64,000 nucleotides of DNA from Pseudoalteromonas sp. N1230-9 (GCF_032716425.1 NZ_CP090419.1:2110001-2174000); one strand, 5' to 3'. Shown: positions 7,529 through 17,400, counted from the first letter of the stretch. The notes: generated by a model not told the origin, from the sequence alone. Numbers and translations are program-made.

Positions 7529-9547
7529 TTATAAATCAAACTTTTCTTTAGCAGCAAGTATTGCCTGTTCAATGAATATGTTTTTAACGGGTTTAGAAAT
7601 GAACATGTCCATACCCGCTTGTTTACATGCTGCTTTATCATCAGCAGAGGTATTTGCCGTTAAGGCTACAATATAGGTTTTATCCGTAGGACATATAGCA
7701 AGTTCTCTTAATTGGCGCGTTGCTTCAAGGCCATCCAACAATGGCATAACACAGTCCATAAAAATTAAGTTATAGTGTTTTTGCTTACATTTATTAATTG
7801 CATCGACGCCGTCACAGGCAAAATCAGCGGATAAACCCATTTTTTCTAGAAAGGCCGAAAGCACGAAACGGTTGATTTGGTTATCATCAACAACCAGTAT
7901 CGATAAGGCTAATGACGATAAATCAACATCACTGCCACTATGGTTACTTTGATTTTGTGGCGTGCCTTTTTGCAAAGGTAATCGAATATCAAAACAGCTC
8001 CCTTTTTGATATTCACTTGACACATTAATTGTGCCACCCATGTAATCAATTAACTCTTTTATAATAGCAAGCCCGAGCCCTGTGCCTCCTTTTTTACGCT
8101 CTTTATTTACTTCTTGCGTGAACGGGGAAAACAGTGATTTCATAAAGGTTTCTGTCATACCAACCCCTGTATCACTTACTTGTAAGTGAAGTACAACAGT
8201 ATCTTGCTCTGAGGTTGTGGTAGCTTTAATGCTAATATGACCGTCATCGGTAAACTTAAGTGCATTACTCAATAGATTTGAAACTATTTGAGTTATTCGC
8301 GTGTTGTCGCAAAACGTCCAGCATTCATCATCAATATTAATGTCTGTATCAAACCGAAGCTGTTTTTGTTCAAACAACGGGGTATATAACGACACTAAAT
8401 CAATAAAAATGGTTTTCAGTAAGAAGTGACTTGGCTCTAACTGTAACTCGCCATGATTTATTTTTGTGAAATCCAGTACTTCATTAATAATATTCAATAA
8501 AATATCAGCACTGCGCAATGCTACTTTTAACTTTTCTTCACGCTTTTGTTCTGACCTTTCATAGAGTAAGGTTGTCAGCATCCCTGTAATACCATTAAGA
8601 GGGGTTCTTAATTCATGACTTATTTTTGCAAGCAGGATACTGCGGTCTTTTAATGTGCGTTCAGCGTCGGCCTTTTGCTGTTTTAGCTCTTCGCGTAGTA
8701 GCACTTCCTTAGTGATATCTTGGAATGTACCAATTAGGCGAATACATTGCCCATTATTAAACTCAGCCTCACCAAAGGTCGACACCCAAATTGTTTTACC
8801 TTTCGCTGTTACAAGCTCAACTTCGTTTTGCCAATCAACTCCATGCTCTATCGCATCTGACACGGCTTTTTCAATCGCGCGTCGACTTTCACCTTGCTTA
8901 TAAAAATTAATCGCTGTCTCTATGTTTGGCGTATAATCTTCTGCTACTTCATGAATTATGCGTGTTTGTTTACTCCAATAAATACGATTGGTTGTTAAAT
9001 CAAATTCCCAAGAGCCGATTTTGGCAACATCTTCAACTTGAGCCAGCATGTAATTCTTTTTGATAAGCTTTTGAGCATTATTATTTCGCGCAAATTCACT
9101 ACCCAGCCATTGAGCAAAAAGTTCAACATAGTCATGCGCTTCATTTGTAAAAGGTGCTGATGGCTGGGGAGCAGAAAAATTAACCGTACCCACAACCTGA
9201 CTTCCCACATAAATAGGCGCACCAATATAAGACTCTAATTGAAAATTAATATAACAAGGGTGCGCTGCGATATGTGTTTTTGACGCATGATAAAATGATA
9301 ACGCTTTATTAGCCTTAAGTGTATGTAAGCAGTATGTATTTTCTAAATCAAATTGAGTACCCACTGCAATTTCATTATTGGGAGACACCACATGTAATAC
9401 AGTATAAACCTGTTCACGGACTTCACTCACAATAGCAAAATCGAGGGCAAAAACATCTAAACCAAATCGTAAGATGTGCTGAACTTTATCTTCAAAACAA
9501 AGAGTCTGATCAGAAACAATATCATGAAATCGACGTAAAAAGTTCAA
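7529..9547 (-). CDS. Hybrid sensor histidine kinase (GAF-PAS-HisKA-HATPase-REC)
   Basis: 672 residues without membrane segments, so a cytosolic sensor. Order: GAF (about 20-155), PAS with PAC end (about 165-285), HisKA with ISHELRTPLNG and phospho-accepting His311, ATPase with NLLSNALKF and GGTGLGLAI, and receiver with LSILVVDDN and Asp598 in MDCVMP. There is no output or HPt domain, so phosphate must go to a separate HPt protein. The ligand is unknown. Two diguanylate cyclase genes follow on the other strand, hinting at c-di-GMP signalling. Confidence 0.92.
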   Translation of the reverse strand: MNFLRRFHDIVSDQTLCFEDKVQHILRFGLDVFALDFAIVSEVREQVYTVLHVVSPNNEIAVGTQFDLENTYCLHTLKANKALSFYHASKTHIAAHPCYINFQLESYIGAPIYVGSQVVGTVNFSAPQPSAPFTNEAHDYVELFAQWLGSEFARNNNAQKLIKKNYMLAQVEDVAKIGSWEFDLTTNRIYWSKQTRIIHEVAEDYTPNIETAINFYKQGESRRAIEKAVSDAIEHGVDWQNEVELVTAKGKTIWVSTFGEAEFNNGQCIRLIGTFQDITKEVLLREELKQQKADAERTLKDRSILLAKISHELRTPLNGITGMLTTLLYERSEQKREEKLKVALRSADILLNIINEVLDFTKINHGELQLEPSHFLLKTIFIDLVSLYTPLFEQKQLRFDTDINIDDECWTFCDNTRITQIVSNLLSNALKFTDDGHISIKATTTSEQDTVVLHLQVSDTGVGMTETFMKSLFSPFTQEVNKERKKGGTGLGLAIIKELIDYMGGTINVSSEYQKGSCFDIRLPLQKGTPQNQSNHSGSDVDLSSLALSILVVDDNQINRFVLSAFLEKMGLSADFACDGVDAINKCKQKHYNLIFMDCVMPLLDGLEATRQLRELAICPTDKTYIVALTANTSADDKAACKQAGMDMFISKPVKNIFIEQAILAAKEKFDL

Positions 9548-9787
9548 CCTAACTCCCTAGGTAATAATTCTGGATTTATTTTGATAACAGCATACCAATA
9601 AATAGAAAAACACACATCAAATCAATCAAAAATACTTAATTTTTATAATTAAAAGTCACTAAATCTCTTTTTGTTCATCACCTAGGTGCCTTTTTATCCT
9701 TCAGCTAAACTTTTATTGGCGTTATTCCCTACCATCATCAATACTTTATCATTAACTAAGCTCATTTCATCTTATTATGGCTTATTG

Positions 9788-11083
9788 ATGTCACTAAAAC
9801 TAAAGCTAACTCTGTTACTCTCATCACTGTTTTTAGTGTTATTACTAAATACTTCCATCGTGTTTTATCTCGATCAAGAAGGCCGCTCAAAACTTAACGC
9901 TGTTACTCGCACCCACTTAATTATTGATGAATCGGAGCTACTGTATAATGATGTAATTAGTGCTGAAACAGGCCAGCGTGGCTATTTACTCACCCATGAT
10001 GCAAGTTACCTTGCTCCCTATTATTCTGGAATAAAAGAAAGCCAATCTCGACTATCTGAACTTAATAACCTCACTGTAAGTAATAAAAAACAACAACAGC
10101 AACTAAGTGATATTCGCTTACTTGTTGAACAAAAATTCGCTGAACTTGCACTAACAATAGAGCTTGCGCAACAAAATACCGATGCCTCAATAAAAAAAGC
10201 AATATCCGTCGTTCAAAGTGATCAGGGAAAAATAATAATGGATCAAATAAGTGAAAAAATAAGCACTTTTCAAGATGACGAAAGACAGCGCCTCGATATC
10301 GAACGAAAAGAGTTTAGACACAACAGAAAAGTAATCACCTTTATTGTGTCTATCCAGATCCCGCTATTTATTTTGCTTTCTGTTTTGTGTGCTGTGTATA
10401 TCAGAAATAAGTTGTTTAAACCGCTTAATCTATTAATTACCAATACTGAGAAGCTAGAGCGAGGAGAAAAACCAGATACTACACATTACACTGCCCATGA
10501 TGAAATTGGCCATTTACTTAAGCGGTTTTACCGAATGAGCAAGATCATTCATAAAAAAACGGCAAAGCTCACCTTTCAGGCTAATCACGATCATTTAACA
10601 GGGCTACTTAATCGAACAGAATTAGAGTCACAACTCATTGATGCTATCAATTTATGTACTGAAGATAGTAAAGTTGCTGTTATTTTTATTGATATAAATA
10701 AGTTTAAAGAATTAAACGATCATTACGGTCATGCAGTGAGTGATGATATTTTAAAAGAAACGGCAAAGCGGATCAGTTCATCAACCCGTGCAGACGATGA
10801 TATATACCGCTACGGCGGAGATGAATTTATCGTTATTATGCATAACACAGCCAAAACATCCCATGTTGAAGCGATGATCGCTCATTTAATTGCGCAATTT
10901 AAACGACCATTTGAAGTCGCAAATCAGCGTATTGAAGTTTCTTTGAGTATTGGGGTATCAATCGCTCCAGATCATAGTTGTGATGCACTACAATTAATAA
11001 AAAATGCTGACACCGCAATGTACAAGGCAAAAACAACAGCTAATAAAACCTATTTTTTCTACCAATCTAACGATGAAAACTGA
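9788..11083 (+). CDS. Membrane diguanylate cyclase with CHASE3-like sensor
   Basis: 431 residues from the ATG at 9788, where a membrane segment begins (MSLKLKLTLLLSSLF); an upstream GTG at 9686 would add 34 unlikely residues, and neither has a strong ribosome site. A periplasmic helical domain (about 35-180) with the ETGQRGYLLT hallmark of CHASE3 is followed by a second membrane helix, a HAMP-like segment and a GGDEF domain. The active motif YGGDEF is at residues 342-347, so it should make c-di-GMP. No EAL domain. Confidence 0.88.
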   Translation: MSLKLKLTLLLSSLFLVLLLNTSIVFYLDQEGRSKLNAVTRTHLIIDESELLYNDVISAETGQRGYLLTHDASYLAPYYSGIKESQSRLSELNNLTVSNKKQQQQLSDIRLLVEQKFAELALTIELAQQNTDASIKKAISVVQSDQGKIIMDQISEKISTFQDDERQRLDIERKEFRHNRKVITFIVSIQIPLFILLSVLCAVYIRNKLFKPLNLLITNTEKLERGEKPDTTHYTAHDEIGHLLKRFYRMSKIIHKKTAKLTFQANHDHLTGLLNRTELESQLIDAINLCTEDSKVAVIFIDINKFKELNDHYGHAVSDDILKETAKRISSSTRADDDIYRYGGDEFIVIMHNTAKTSHVEAMIAHLIAQFKRPFEVANQRIEVSLSIGVSIAPDHSCDALQLIKNADTAMYKAKTTANKTYFFYQSNDEN

Positions 11084-11175
11084 ACGTAAATATGTCTTTT
11101 TACGTATAAATTTGCAAAAAACAGACGTGCTATGTATAAAAAACATACACACATATTTATAAAAAGGGTATCGCT

Positions 11176-12069
11176 ATGCATATTTTGTTAACCGGTGGAA
11201 CGGGATTGATTGGTAAACACTTGTGCCCTTTTTTACTTAATCATCATAAAGTAACTGTACTTAGTCGTAACCCAATTCAGGCAAATGTGCTGCTTACACA
11301 TCAGGTACATGCTGTACAGACACTCGATGAAGTCGACTTTGAAGACATCGATGCGGTGATAAATTTAGCGGGCGAGCCTATTGTAAATAAACGCTGGAGT
11401 GAATTACAAAAGCACACACTTTTTGAGAGTCGAGTCAATCTAACACAGCAAATTAGCAAAGCTATTAATCGCTGTGAGTCACCTCCTCATACTTTTATAT
11501 CTGGTAGTGCAATTGGTTTTTACGGCCGTCAAAATGATAATCATATTGATGAAGAATTTAATGATATCTACCCTGAGTTTAGTCATGTGCTGTGCCGTGA
11601 TTGGGAGCATGCAGCTACAAAAGCAGAATCAGAAAAAACACGAGTATGCCTGTTAAGAACCGGCATCGTGCTTGCTAAACAAGGCGGTGCCTTATCAAAA
11701 ATGCTACCCGCATTCAAGTTTGGCTTAGGTGGGCCACTCGGTCATGGGCAACAAGGTATGTCGTGGATACACATTGATGACATGATCCAACTTATTTTAT
11801 TTATACTCACACACGAAGACATTCATGGCCCTATTAACGCAACCGCTCCCGACCCTGTGAGTAATAATGTGTTTAGCCAAACCTTAGGCAGTGTACTGTC
11901 GCGACCAGCGATGCTTAGAATGCCTGGTTGGGTATTAAAGCTGATGATGGGTGAAATGTCAGACCTACTACTACATGGGCAATTCGTACTGCCCAAAAAA
12001 GTGCTCGCACATAATTACCGTTTTCATTATCCAACCCTTAAACCAGCACTGGAAAGTCTAAAATTGTAA
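11176..12069 (+). CDS. TIGR01777 family epimerase-like protein (YfcH type)
   Basis: 297 residues of the extended short-chain dehydrogenase fold. The N-terminal GGTGLIG nucleotide-binding loop is followed by INLAGEPI, SGSAIGFYG with an active-site-like Tyr, and the family C-terminal segment. AAAGGG precedes the ATG. The true reaction of this family is unsettled. It stands alone between two diguanylate cyclase genes. Confidence 0.88.
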   Translation: MHILLTGGTGLIGKHLCPFLLNHHKVTVLSRNPIQANVLLTHQVHAVQTLDEVDFEDIDAVINLAGEPIVNKRWSELQKHTLFESRVNLTQQISKAINRCESPPHTFISGSAIGFYGRQNDNHIDEEFNDIYPEFSHVLCRDWEHAATKAESEKTRVCLLRTGIVLAKQGGALSKMLPAFKFGLGGPLGHGQQGMSWIHIDDMIQLILFILTHEDIHGPINATAPDPVSNNVFSQTLGSVLSRPAMLRMPGWVLKLMMGEMSDLLLHGQFVLPKKVLAHNYRFHYPTLKPALESLKL

Positions 12070-12150
12070 GAACTAAATGCGTATTGCCATAACACTATTA
12101 ATACATAATAATTAATACGTGAACACAGATGTGTGAGTTTAGGATTATAT

Positions 12151-13293
12151 ATGGTGCACCTACCCACCATTATTAGTATCTCAATTTTATTGAACCTGAT
12201 AATTGGTGCTTTTTTACTGTCTTTGTATTTTTTAAGAAAGCAGTCTAGCTATTTGTACTGGGGGAGCTCATGCCTAATTTTTGTGTTAGCGCAAATTACA
12301 GCCTCTTTAAGGCTCTTTATAGACCTGCCATTTATCACCCATTACATAGCAGACTTACTCATAATTTCAGCTCCGTTAGCAGCTATTTTGGGTATACATG
12401 CGTATACGCAATCCGAAAAACAAAAGTTAAAGTTGTGCGCTTATTTATTGGGCGCTAGTGCAATCGTATTATTACCTTTGTATAGCAACTCAATTAATCA
12501 ACTTATAACAACAGCAGTGATTGCTGCATGTTTTAGTTATGCGGCTTATGCACTAAGAAAACTCAATGTCGAGCACATTATTCACTTGGTCCTGTTACAG
12601 CTATGTTTTGTATTGCATGCTTGCATTATGCTCTTACAGCTAGGGCTATTAGTGATAGATGGGCTTAATATATTTACTTTCGATTTCTCACAAATACTCG
12701 CCATCATCTTACTGAGTCACATTGTGATAACCACACTAACGGCGATGATTTGGCCCTTATTAATGTTTTTAGAGTCTGAGCAAATTTTAAGTGACTTGGC
12801 CAATAGAGACCCACTAACAGGCTTACTAAACAGACGCGCGTTTTTAACTATTAGCAATAATTATTTAGAACAAGCCAACAATAACTTAACCGAACTCTGT
12901 GCACTAATGATCGATATCGACTTTTTTAAAAAAGTGAACGACCAATATGGTCATGATACTGGCGATGAAGCATTAAAATGGGTCGCCAATAAAATTAAAT
13001 CGCAACTTAGGGAAGGCGATCTTATCGCACGAATTGGAGGCGAAGAATTTGCCGTACTGCTCACTAACACCAGTTTACAAAAAGGCCAAATACTGTCTGA
13101 GCGCATACGAGTAGCGATTAATAGTGAAACGTTTATACATCAGCAGCACAAAATAAAGCTATCGATTAGCGTTGGCATAATTACACATAAATCTGGCAGC
13201 AATAACATTAACGAATTACTCGCCCAAGCAGACAAAGGGCTTTATAAAGCCAAAAGTAATGGCCGCAACCAAGTAGTCATGATGGCCTTTTAG
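12151..13293 (+). CDS. Diguanylate cyclase with polytopic membrane sensor
   Basis: 380 residues. About six membrane helices fill residues 5-210, then a GGDEF domain with GGEEF at 296-300, an active variant. I start at the ATG at 12151, which has AGGA six bases upstream; a GTG at 12133 is in frame but lacks this. The N-terminal region resembles no named sensor I recognise. It is expected to make c-di-GMP at the inner membrane. Confidence 0.88.
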   Translation: MVHLPTIISISILLNLIIGAFLLSLYFLRKQSSYLYWGSSCLIFVLAQITASLRLFIDLPFITHYIADLLIISAPLAAILGIHAYTQSEKQKLKLCAYLLGASAIVLLPLYSNSINQLITTAVIAACFSYAAYALRKLNVEHIIHLVLLQLCFVLHACIMLLQLGLLVIDGLNIFTFDFSQILAIILLSHIVITTLTAMIWPLLMFLESEQILSDLANRDPLTGLLNRRAFLTISNNYLEQANNNLTELCALMIDIDFFKKVNDQYGHDTGDEALKWVANKIKSQLREGDLIARIGGEEFAVLLTNTSLQKGQILSERIRVAINSETFIHQQHKIKLSISVGIITHKSGSNNINELLAQADKGLYKAKSNGRNQVVMMAF

Positions 13294-13298
13294 CTTTA

Positions 13299-14252
13299 TT
13301 AATAACCAAGGCTGTCGTTGAGCGTACTTAATTCATTTGTTATCCAAGCTTTATCTAAGCATTGCTCTAGATTTAACTCAGCAAACTTTAAAAAGCTCCT
13401 TGCAGCGTGCGATAAATGCCGGTCAGTTCTAACAACAAAATACCAATGACTTGCAATCTGAACATCGGCCACATTGAGGATGCAAAACGAAGTGTCATGC
13501 GCAGGTAAAACATGCCGAGAAACAACCCCCAAGCCCATACCCGAGCCAACCGATACACGAATAGCTTCATTACTTGCCATTTGCACAGTGTTACTTAATA
13601 CAAAGCCCCTACTTTGTAGTTCACTTTCAAATAACATACGCGTAGCAGAACCTGGTTCTCGTAATAAAAAACGCTCCGTTACTAACGCTTTTAGATTTAC
13701 ATTTTTTTGCAAAGCAAGGTGATGGTTTTTTGGCGCAATAAAAACCAATGGATTTTGTAAAAAACGCGCAGCTTTTGCGTGCTCCAACGAAGGCGGATGA
13801 CTGAAAACATAAATATCATCTTCCCCTCTTTCAAAACGAGCTAACACCTCAGCACGATTACCAATTTCAAGTGGTAATTCAACGTGCGGATGTAAATTAC
13901 TATAAGGGCCCAAGAGCTTAGGTAGAATATATTGCGCAGTATTCACAATAGCAATCTTGCATTGACCACGCTCCCCCCCTCTGAGCTCGGCTAAGTAGTC
14001 TCGGTAATCATCAAAGTGCCCAAACACTTGCTGGCATGTCTGAAAAAGTGCAAAGCCCGCTTCTGTCACATGTATACGCTGTTGGTTAACAACAATTAAT
14101 GGCTCATTGACTGTTTCTTGCAAGCGTTTTATTTGCTGCGATACCGTAGGTTGCGTTAAGTATAGTTGCCTCGCCGTTTCACTAATAGAGCGTGTTTTAA
14201 CAACACACATAAACACTTCTAATAAACGAAAAGAGATATGCCTTAGATCCAT
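13299..14252 (-). CDS. LysR family transcriptional regulator
   Basis: 317 residues. An N-terminal winged helix-turn-helix (SISETARQLYLTQPTVSQQIKRL, residues about 21-43 in outline) is followed by a periplasmic-binding-like effector domain. It is divergent from the SbtA-like permease gene with about 105 bases between, the usual arrangement for a LysR regulator controlling its neighbour. It has the look of CbbR/CysB-type regulators (TQPTVSQQI), but the effector is not readable. Confidence 0.9.
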   Translation of the reverse strand: MDLRHISFRLLEVFMCVVKTRSISETARQLYLTQPTVSQQIKRLQETVNEPLIVVNQQRIHVTEAGFALFQTCQQVFGHFDDYRDYLAELRGGERGQCKIAIVNTAQYILPKLLGPYSNLHPHVELPLEIGNRAEVLARFERGEDDIYVFSHPPSLEHAKAARFLQNPLVFIAPKNHHLALQKNVNLKALVTERFLLREPGSATRMLFESELQSRGFVLSNTVQMASNEAIRVSVGSGMGLGVVSRHVLPAHDTSFCILNVADVQIASHWYFVVRTDRHLSHAARSFLKFAELNLEQCLDKAWITNELSTLNDSLGY

Positions 14253-14357
14253 ACATCACCTATAGATAATTACCTATATGATGATATCAACTATTTAATT
14301 ATTTTCTATATCAATTTTTATCTAGAATAGCGGCGCTTTAACTAAGAGGAGAACAAA

Positions 14358-15299
14358 GTGCCTGATATTGTTGTAATGTTTTTTGTTTTAGGTGTCACCG
14401 CTGGCTTATTAAGGTCGGATTTAAAAATTCCCCAAGCAACCTACGAAACATTGAGTTTATTACTCATGCTTACTATAGGCCTAAAAGGTGGAATGGTATT
14501 ACATGGCAATTTACATTGGCAATTGCTACCTGAAATGGGCTCTGTACTACTGCTTGGCGCTTGTATTCCGTTACTACTTTTCCCTGTTTTAAAATATGCA
14601 CTTAATTTATCAATCGCAAATAGCGCAAGTATTGCTGCGCATTACGGCTCAGTAAGTGCCGGAACATTCGCTGTTGCATTGGCCTATGCCGAGTCTAATT
14701 CGTTAAATGTAGGTGCAGAAGTAACACTCTATTTAGTGATGCTTGAGTTACCCGCCATCATCGTTGGTTTATTACTTTATCGCCGCTTAGGTAATGACTC
14801 TGGGCAAAACTTATCACTTAAAGCCCTATGGCATGAAACTCTCACCAACAAAAGCGTGATATTGCTCGTTGGTGGCGTGATCATTGGGATGATGTACGGC
14901 ACCCAAGAAGGAAGCCAAGTTACAAGCTTATTAACTAACAGTTTCAAAGTAGTACTGGCGCTATTCTTACTTGAAATGGGTTTAATGGCAGCGCAAACTT
15001 TACGCCCAATCCCTTGGCATCAATGGCGATTAGCACTATTCGCTATCATAACCCCTAACCTACTAGGTGCCATAGGTGTTTTTGTCGGCACCGCTTTGCA
15101 GTTAGAGCTAGGATCCATTGTTATATTAGGTAGCCTAGTTGCGAGTGCTTCTTACATAGCAGCGCCAGCAGCAATAAAAGCAGCGATCCCAGATGCTGAT
15201 ATCGGCTTAGCAATGCTCAGTTCTTTAGGGGTTACGTTTCCGTTTAATGTACTAGTAGGAATAGGGTTATATCATCAAATAGCATTGTTTATTTCGTAA
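14358..15299 (+). CDS. SbtA-like sodium-dependent bicarbonate transport family permease
   Basis: 313 residues, about ten membrane helices, starting at a GTG with AGAGGAG upstream. The opening (FVLGVTAGLLRSDLKIP) and the GLKGG motif match the SbtA permease family; SIAAHYGSVSAGTF and ASASYIAAPAA are in the substrate-site repeats. In cyanobacteria SbtA brings in bicarbonate with sodium. Here no SbtB partner is adjacent; the divergent LysR gene is the likely regulator. Substrate in this heterotroph is inferred. Confidence 0.88.
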   Translation: MPDIVVMFFVLGVTAGLLRSDLKIPQATYETLSLLLMLTIGLKGGMVLHGNLHWQLLPEMGSVLLLGACIPLLLFPVLKYALNLSIANSASIAAHYGSVSAGTFAVALAYAESNSLNVGAEVTLYLVMLELPAIIVGLLLYRRLGNDSGQNLSLKALWHETLTNKSVILLVGGVIIGMMYGTQEGSQVTSLLTNSFKVVLALFLLEMGLMAAQTLRPIPWHQWRLALFAIITPNLLGAIGVFVGTALQLELGSIVILGSLVASASYIAAPAAIKAAIPDADIGLAMLSSLGVTFPFNVLVGIGLYHQIALFIS

Positions 15300-15381
15300 A
15301 AAAGTAAGTTCAATCATCGCTTTATCAATGCGATTTAGTTAAAAGTCGTTTAAGATAGGCAAAAATAAGCAAGGAGCTGCC

Positions 15382-15801
15382 ATGTTCAATTATAAACTCA
15401 ACACTGAGCAGCAGCGCATAAGCGAGATTTTTCAACGTTTATGTAAGCTATGTGAAGTGAAAAATAATACTGAATTGGAAAACTACTTATCATTAAAATC
15501 TGGGTTTTGCGAGCACTGTATTGACAGTGCAACTCCACCCTACGAAGTCATTGATACCGCATGTAAAATGACAGACACAAGTTTTGATTTTGTATTAAAT
15601 GGTCATAACCAAAATACGATGACGCTGGATGGTGATTTATTACAAGCGGTTAATAATGGCATTATTAAAAGCATTAAAAAGTTATCAACAGCAGGGTTGA
15701 TAAAAGGTGATAATCAAACACAAGAAGCGCTTAACCAATTAGCAAAAATTCAAGTTAAGCAAATAGAAAACGAAATCAAAATACAAAGCCAGATCAAATA
15801 A
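15382..15801 (+). CDS. CI-repressor-like HTH protein of unknown role
   Basis: 139 residues. Residues about 10-75 align by eye with the phage CI repressor N-terminal domain: RLCKLCEVKNNTELENYL, then PPYEVIDTACKMTD and DFVLNG at the end, the equivalent of the usual WLLTG. The usual recognition-helix Ser/Trp residues are replaced (FCEHCIDS), so DNA binding is uncertain. The C-terminal third is a helix rich in Gln, Lys and Ile, with no peptidase domain. No prophage genes are nearby. Confidence 0.6.
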   Translation: MFNYKLNTEQQRISEIFQRLCKLCEVKNNTELENYLSLKSGFCEHCIDSATPPYEVIDTACKMTDTSFDFVLNGHNQNTMTLDGDLLQAVNNGIIKSIKKLSTAGLIKGDNQTQEALNQLAKIQVKQIENEIKIQSQIK

Positions 15802-15811
15802 TCTGGCTTTT
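15785..15811. terminator. Bidirectional terminator between convergent genes
   Basis: AAAGCCAGAT and ATCTGGCTTT pair perfectly around a CAAATA loop, with T-runs in both directions. The stop codons of both flanking genes lie in or at the edge of the hairpin. Confidence 0.85.
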
Positions 15812-16193
15812 AATTTCTACCTTTGTATAACTCGTTATAGATATTAGCGATGTTATTTTGCTGATCATAATATCGTTGTAACTCGCCTAACGACATGTCT
15901 TTCAGCTCTTTATCTGCCAAATTGCAGCAGCTATCCGCCAATGACAATTGCTCTAAGTCTGGCGACTCACCAATCAGCCCCGCAATTTCGCCTTTGAGCT
16001 GCTCAGCTTTATTAAAAAGTTTAATAGCACGGTTTAGGTCTGTTTCATTTTCAGCTTGAATGGTACACCAAACAGCTTCAACAGACTTTGTTCTTATCTG
16101 ATCTTCAAAAATGCCCTTACGCGAAATTAACCAAATACTGGCAACCAGCATGATGGCTAAAACGGCAATGGCTATGTATATAAGTTCAAGCAT
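15810..16193 (-). CDS. Membrane-anchored hypothetical protein
   Basis: 127 residues: one N-terminal membrane helix (about 4-24) then a helical, acidic cytosolic part with two adjacent Cys (DSCCNLAD). No domain recognised. Possibly a small scaffold or regulatory protein; it ends in a shared terminator with the convergent CI-like gene. Confidence 0.65.
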   Translation of the reverse strand: MLELIYIAIAVLAIMLVASIWLISRKGIFEDQIRTKSVEAVWCTIQAENETDLNRAIKLFNKAEQLKGEIAGLIGESPDLEQLSLADSCCNLADKELKDMSLGELQRYYDQQNNIANIYNELYKGRN

Positions 16194-16322
16194 TACGGTC
16201 CCTCGGTAAACTGAATGTTACTATACACCCAAAGTTAGCTTTCAACATATCAGTAAAAAGCATTATAAATGAAACTAGAAAGCTGATATATAACAAAGTT
16301 ATCATTTATACATATTTATCTA

Positions 16323-16895
16323 TCAGGGCCAGCTCGGACTGACTAAAACCTTTAGCTTAGTTTTAAGCAAGCGAGGAAAAAGCATCACAATTGCAAGTGA
16401 GATACTTACGTATAAGACGATAAAGCTGTAAATGTAATGAACATAGGCATGCTCTTCTTGTATATTTAAAACAACCAATTTAAGCCATAAAATAAGATGA
16501 GCAAAGGATAGAAGAGTTGTTAGCTTAATGACACAAAAGAACAAGTTTCCAAACTTGTAACTGAGTTTTGTATGCAAGTAATACAAAAAATAAATACTAA
16601 GCACATTAATTAAAGATGCTACGAGGTAAATATGTTGCGTATTTCCTATACTTTTATTTTCTGCTATGAAAATTAGAACGTACTCCATCAAAAGTGAAGT
16701 TAGTGCATATTTTACAACTACAGATGCTATTGATAAAAAGTCACTAAAGTGTTCTCTATTTTTAAGTGCTCGATACAATGAAGATGCCAGTGCTAAGACA
16801 TACATAGTCGCTATAATAGCTTGGAGCGAAATAACTCGATGATCCTCGGTTGCAACTAACAAGTTATTGTACAAATTTTGAATAGATTCAAGCAT
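16323..16895 (-). CDS. Polytopic membrane protein of unknown function
   Basis: 190 residues with about five hydrophobic segments and a basic C-terminus. No motif recognised. It lies downstream of the repeat-peptide gene on the same strand but is separated from it by a terminator, so it is probably transcribed by itself. Confidence 0.65.
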   Translation of the reverse strand: MLESIQNLYNNLLVATEDHRVISLQAIIATMYVLALASSLYRALKNREHFSDFLSIASVVVKYALTSLLMEYVLIFIAENKSIGNTQHIYLVASLINVLSIYFLYYLHTKLSYKFGNLFFCVIKLTTLLSFAHLILWLKLVVLNIQEEHAYVHYIYSFIVLYVSISLAIVMLFPRLLKTKLKVLVSPSWP

Positions 16896-16942
16896 TTTTC
16901 ACCCTCTAAACGAATTCAAAGGGTAAAATGAAATGAAGAAAA

Positions 16943-16963
16943 AAACCAGCAAATTGCTGGTTT
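16943..16963 (-). terminator. Rho-independent terminator after the repeat-peptide gene
   Basis: AAACCAGCAA and TTGCTGGTTT pair perfectly across one base, followed on the minus strand by a run of seven T. Confidence 0.85.
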
Positions 16964-16970
16964 ATTTATT

Positions 16971-17153
16971 TTAATTTTCTTTCTTATTTTTTCTAATGAT
17001 AACAATACCACCTGTACCATTTAATTGGTATTCTTGCTTTTTCTTTCTAATTATTACGATCCCACCAGTACCTTGAAGTTTAGTTGTATCAAAAGACTGT
17101 GCAGGTAAAGCAGTTGAAGATAAAGTAGATAGTAATAAAGTAGATAAAGTCAT
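16971..17153 (-). CDS. Small secreted peptide with two GTGGIVIIRK repeats
   Basis: 60 residues. The N-terminus (about 1-20, ending ALPAQS) looks like a signal peptide, although it lacks the usual Lys. The rest is two near-identical units, QGTGGIVIIRKKK and NGTGGIVIIRKNK, each glycine start, beta-prone core and basic tail. Within the ten-codon core, six codons differ between the units and all six changes are synonymous, which shows selection on the peptide. GAAGGAA precedes the ATG and a strong terminator follows, so it is a complete monocistronic gene. Function unknown. Confidence 0.75.
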   Translation of the reverse strand: MTLSTLLLSTLSSTALPAQSFDTTKLQGTGGIVIIRKKKQEYQLNGTGGIVIIRKNKKEN

Positions 17154-17400
17154 TTTTTTGTTCCTTCATATTTAGGTATAAATAAAGATGCGATTTACTA
17201 GCAAATTTTGAGCCATTACATAGTTTTGAATAAAAACTATTCGCTCAGCTACCTATATAAGCATAAAAAGTAACCTACAGGTTGCTTTACAGGCTTATTG
17301 AGAACAAAAACACTCACTCCACCTACCCTTTTATCCGAAGGTCAGCCTTTTATCTATTAGCCCTTAAAGCTCAGCGCCATAATTCTGACATTTAAGGTAA
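17154..17400. other. Intergenic region upstream of the repeat-peptide gene
   Basis: No gene seen. This is the probable promoter region of the peptide gene. The sequence from 17401 onward is the first copy of a direct repeat. Confidence 0.4.
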
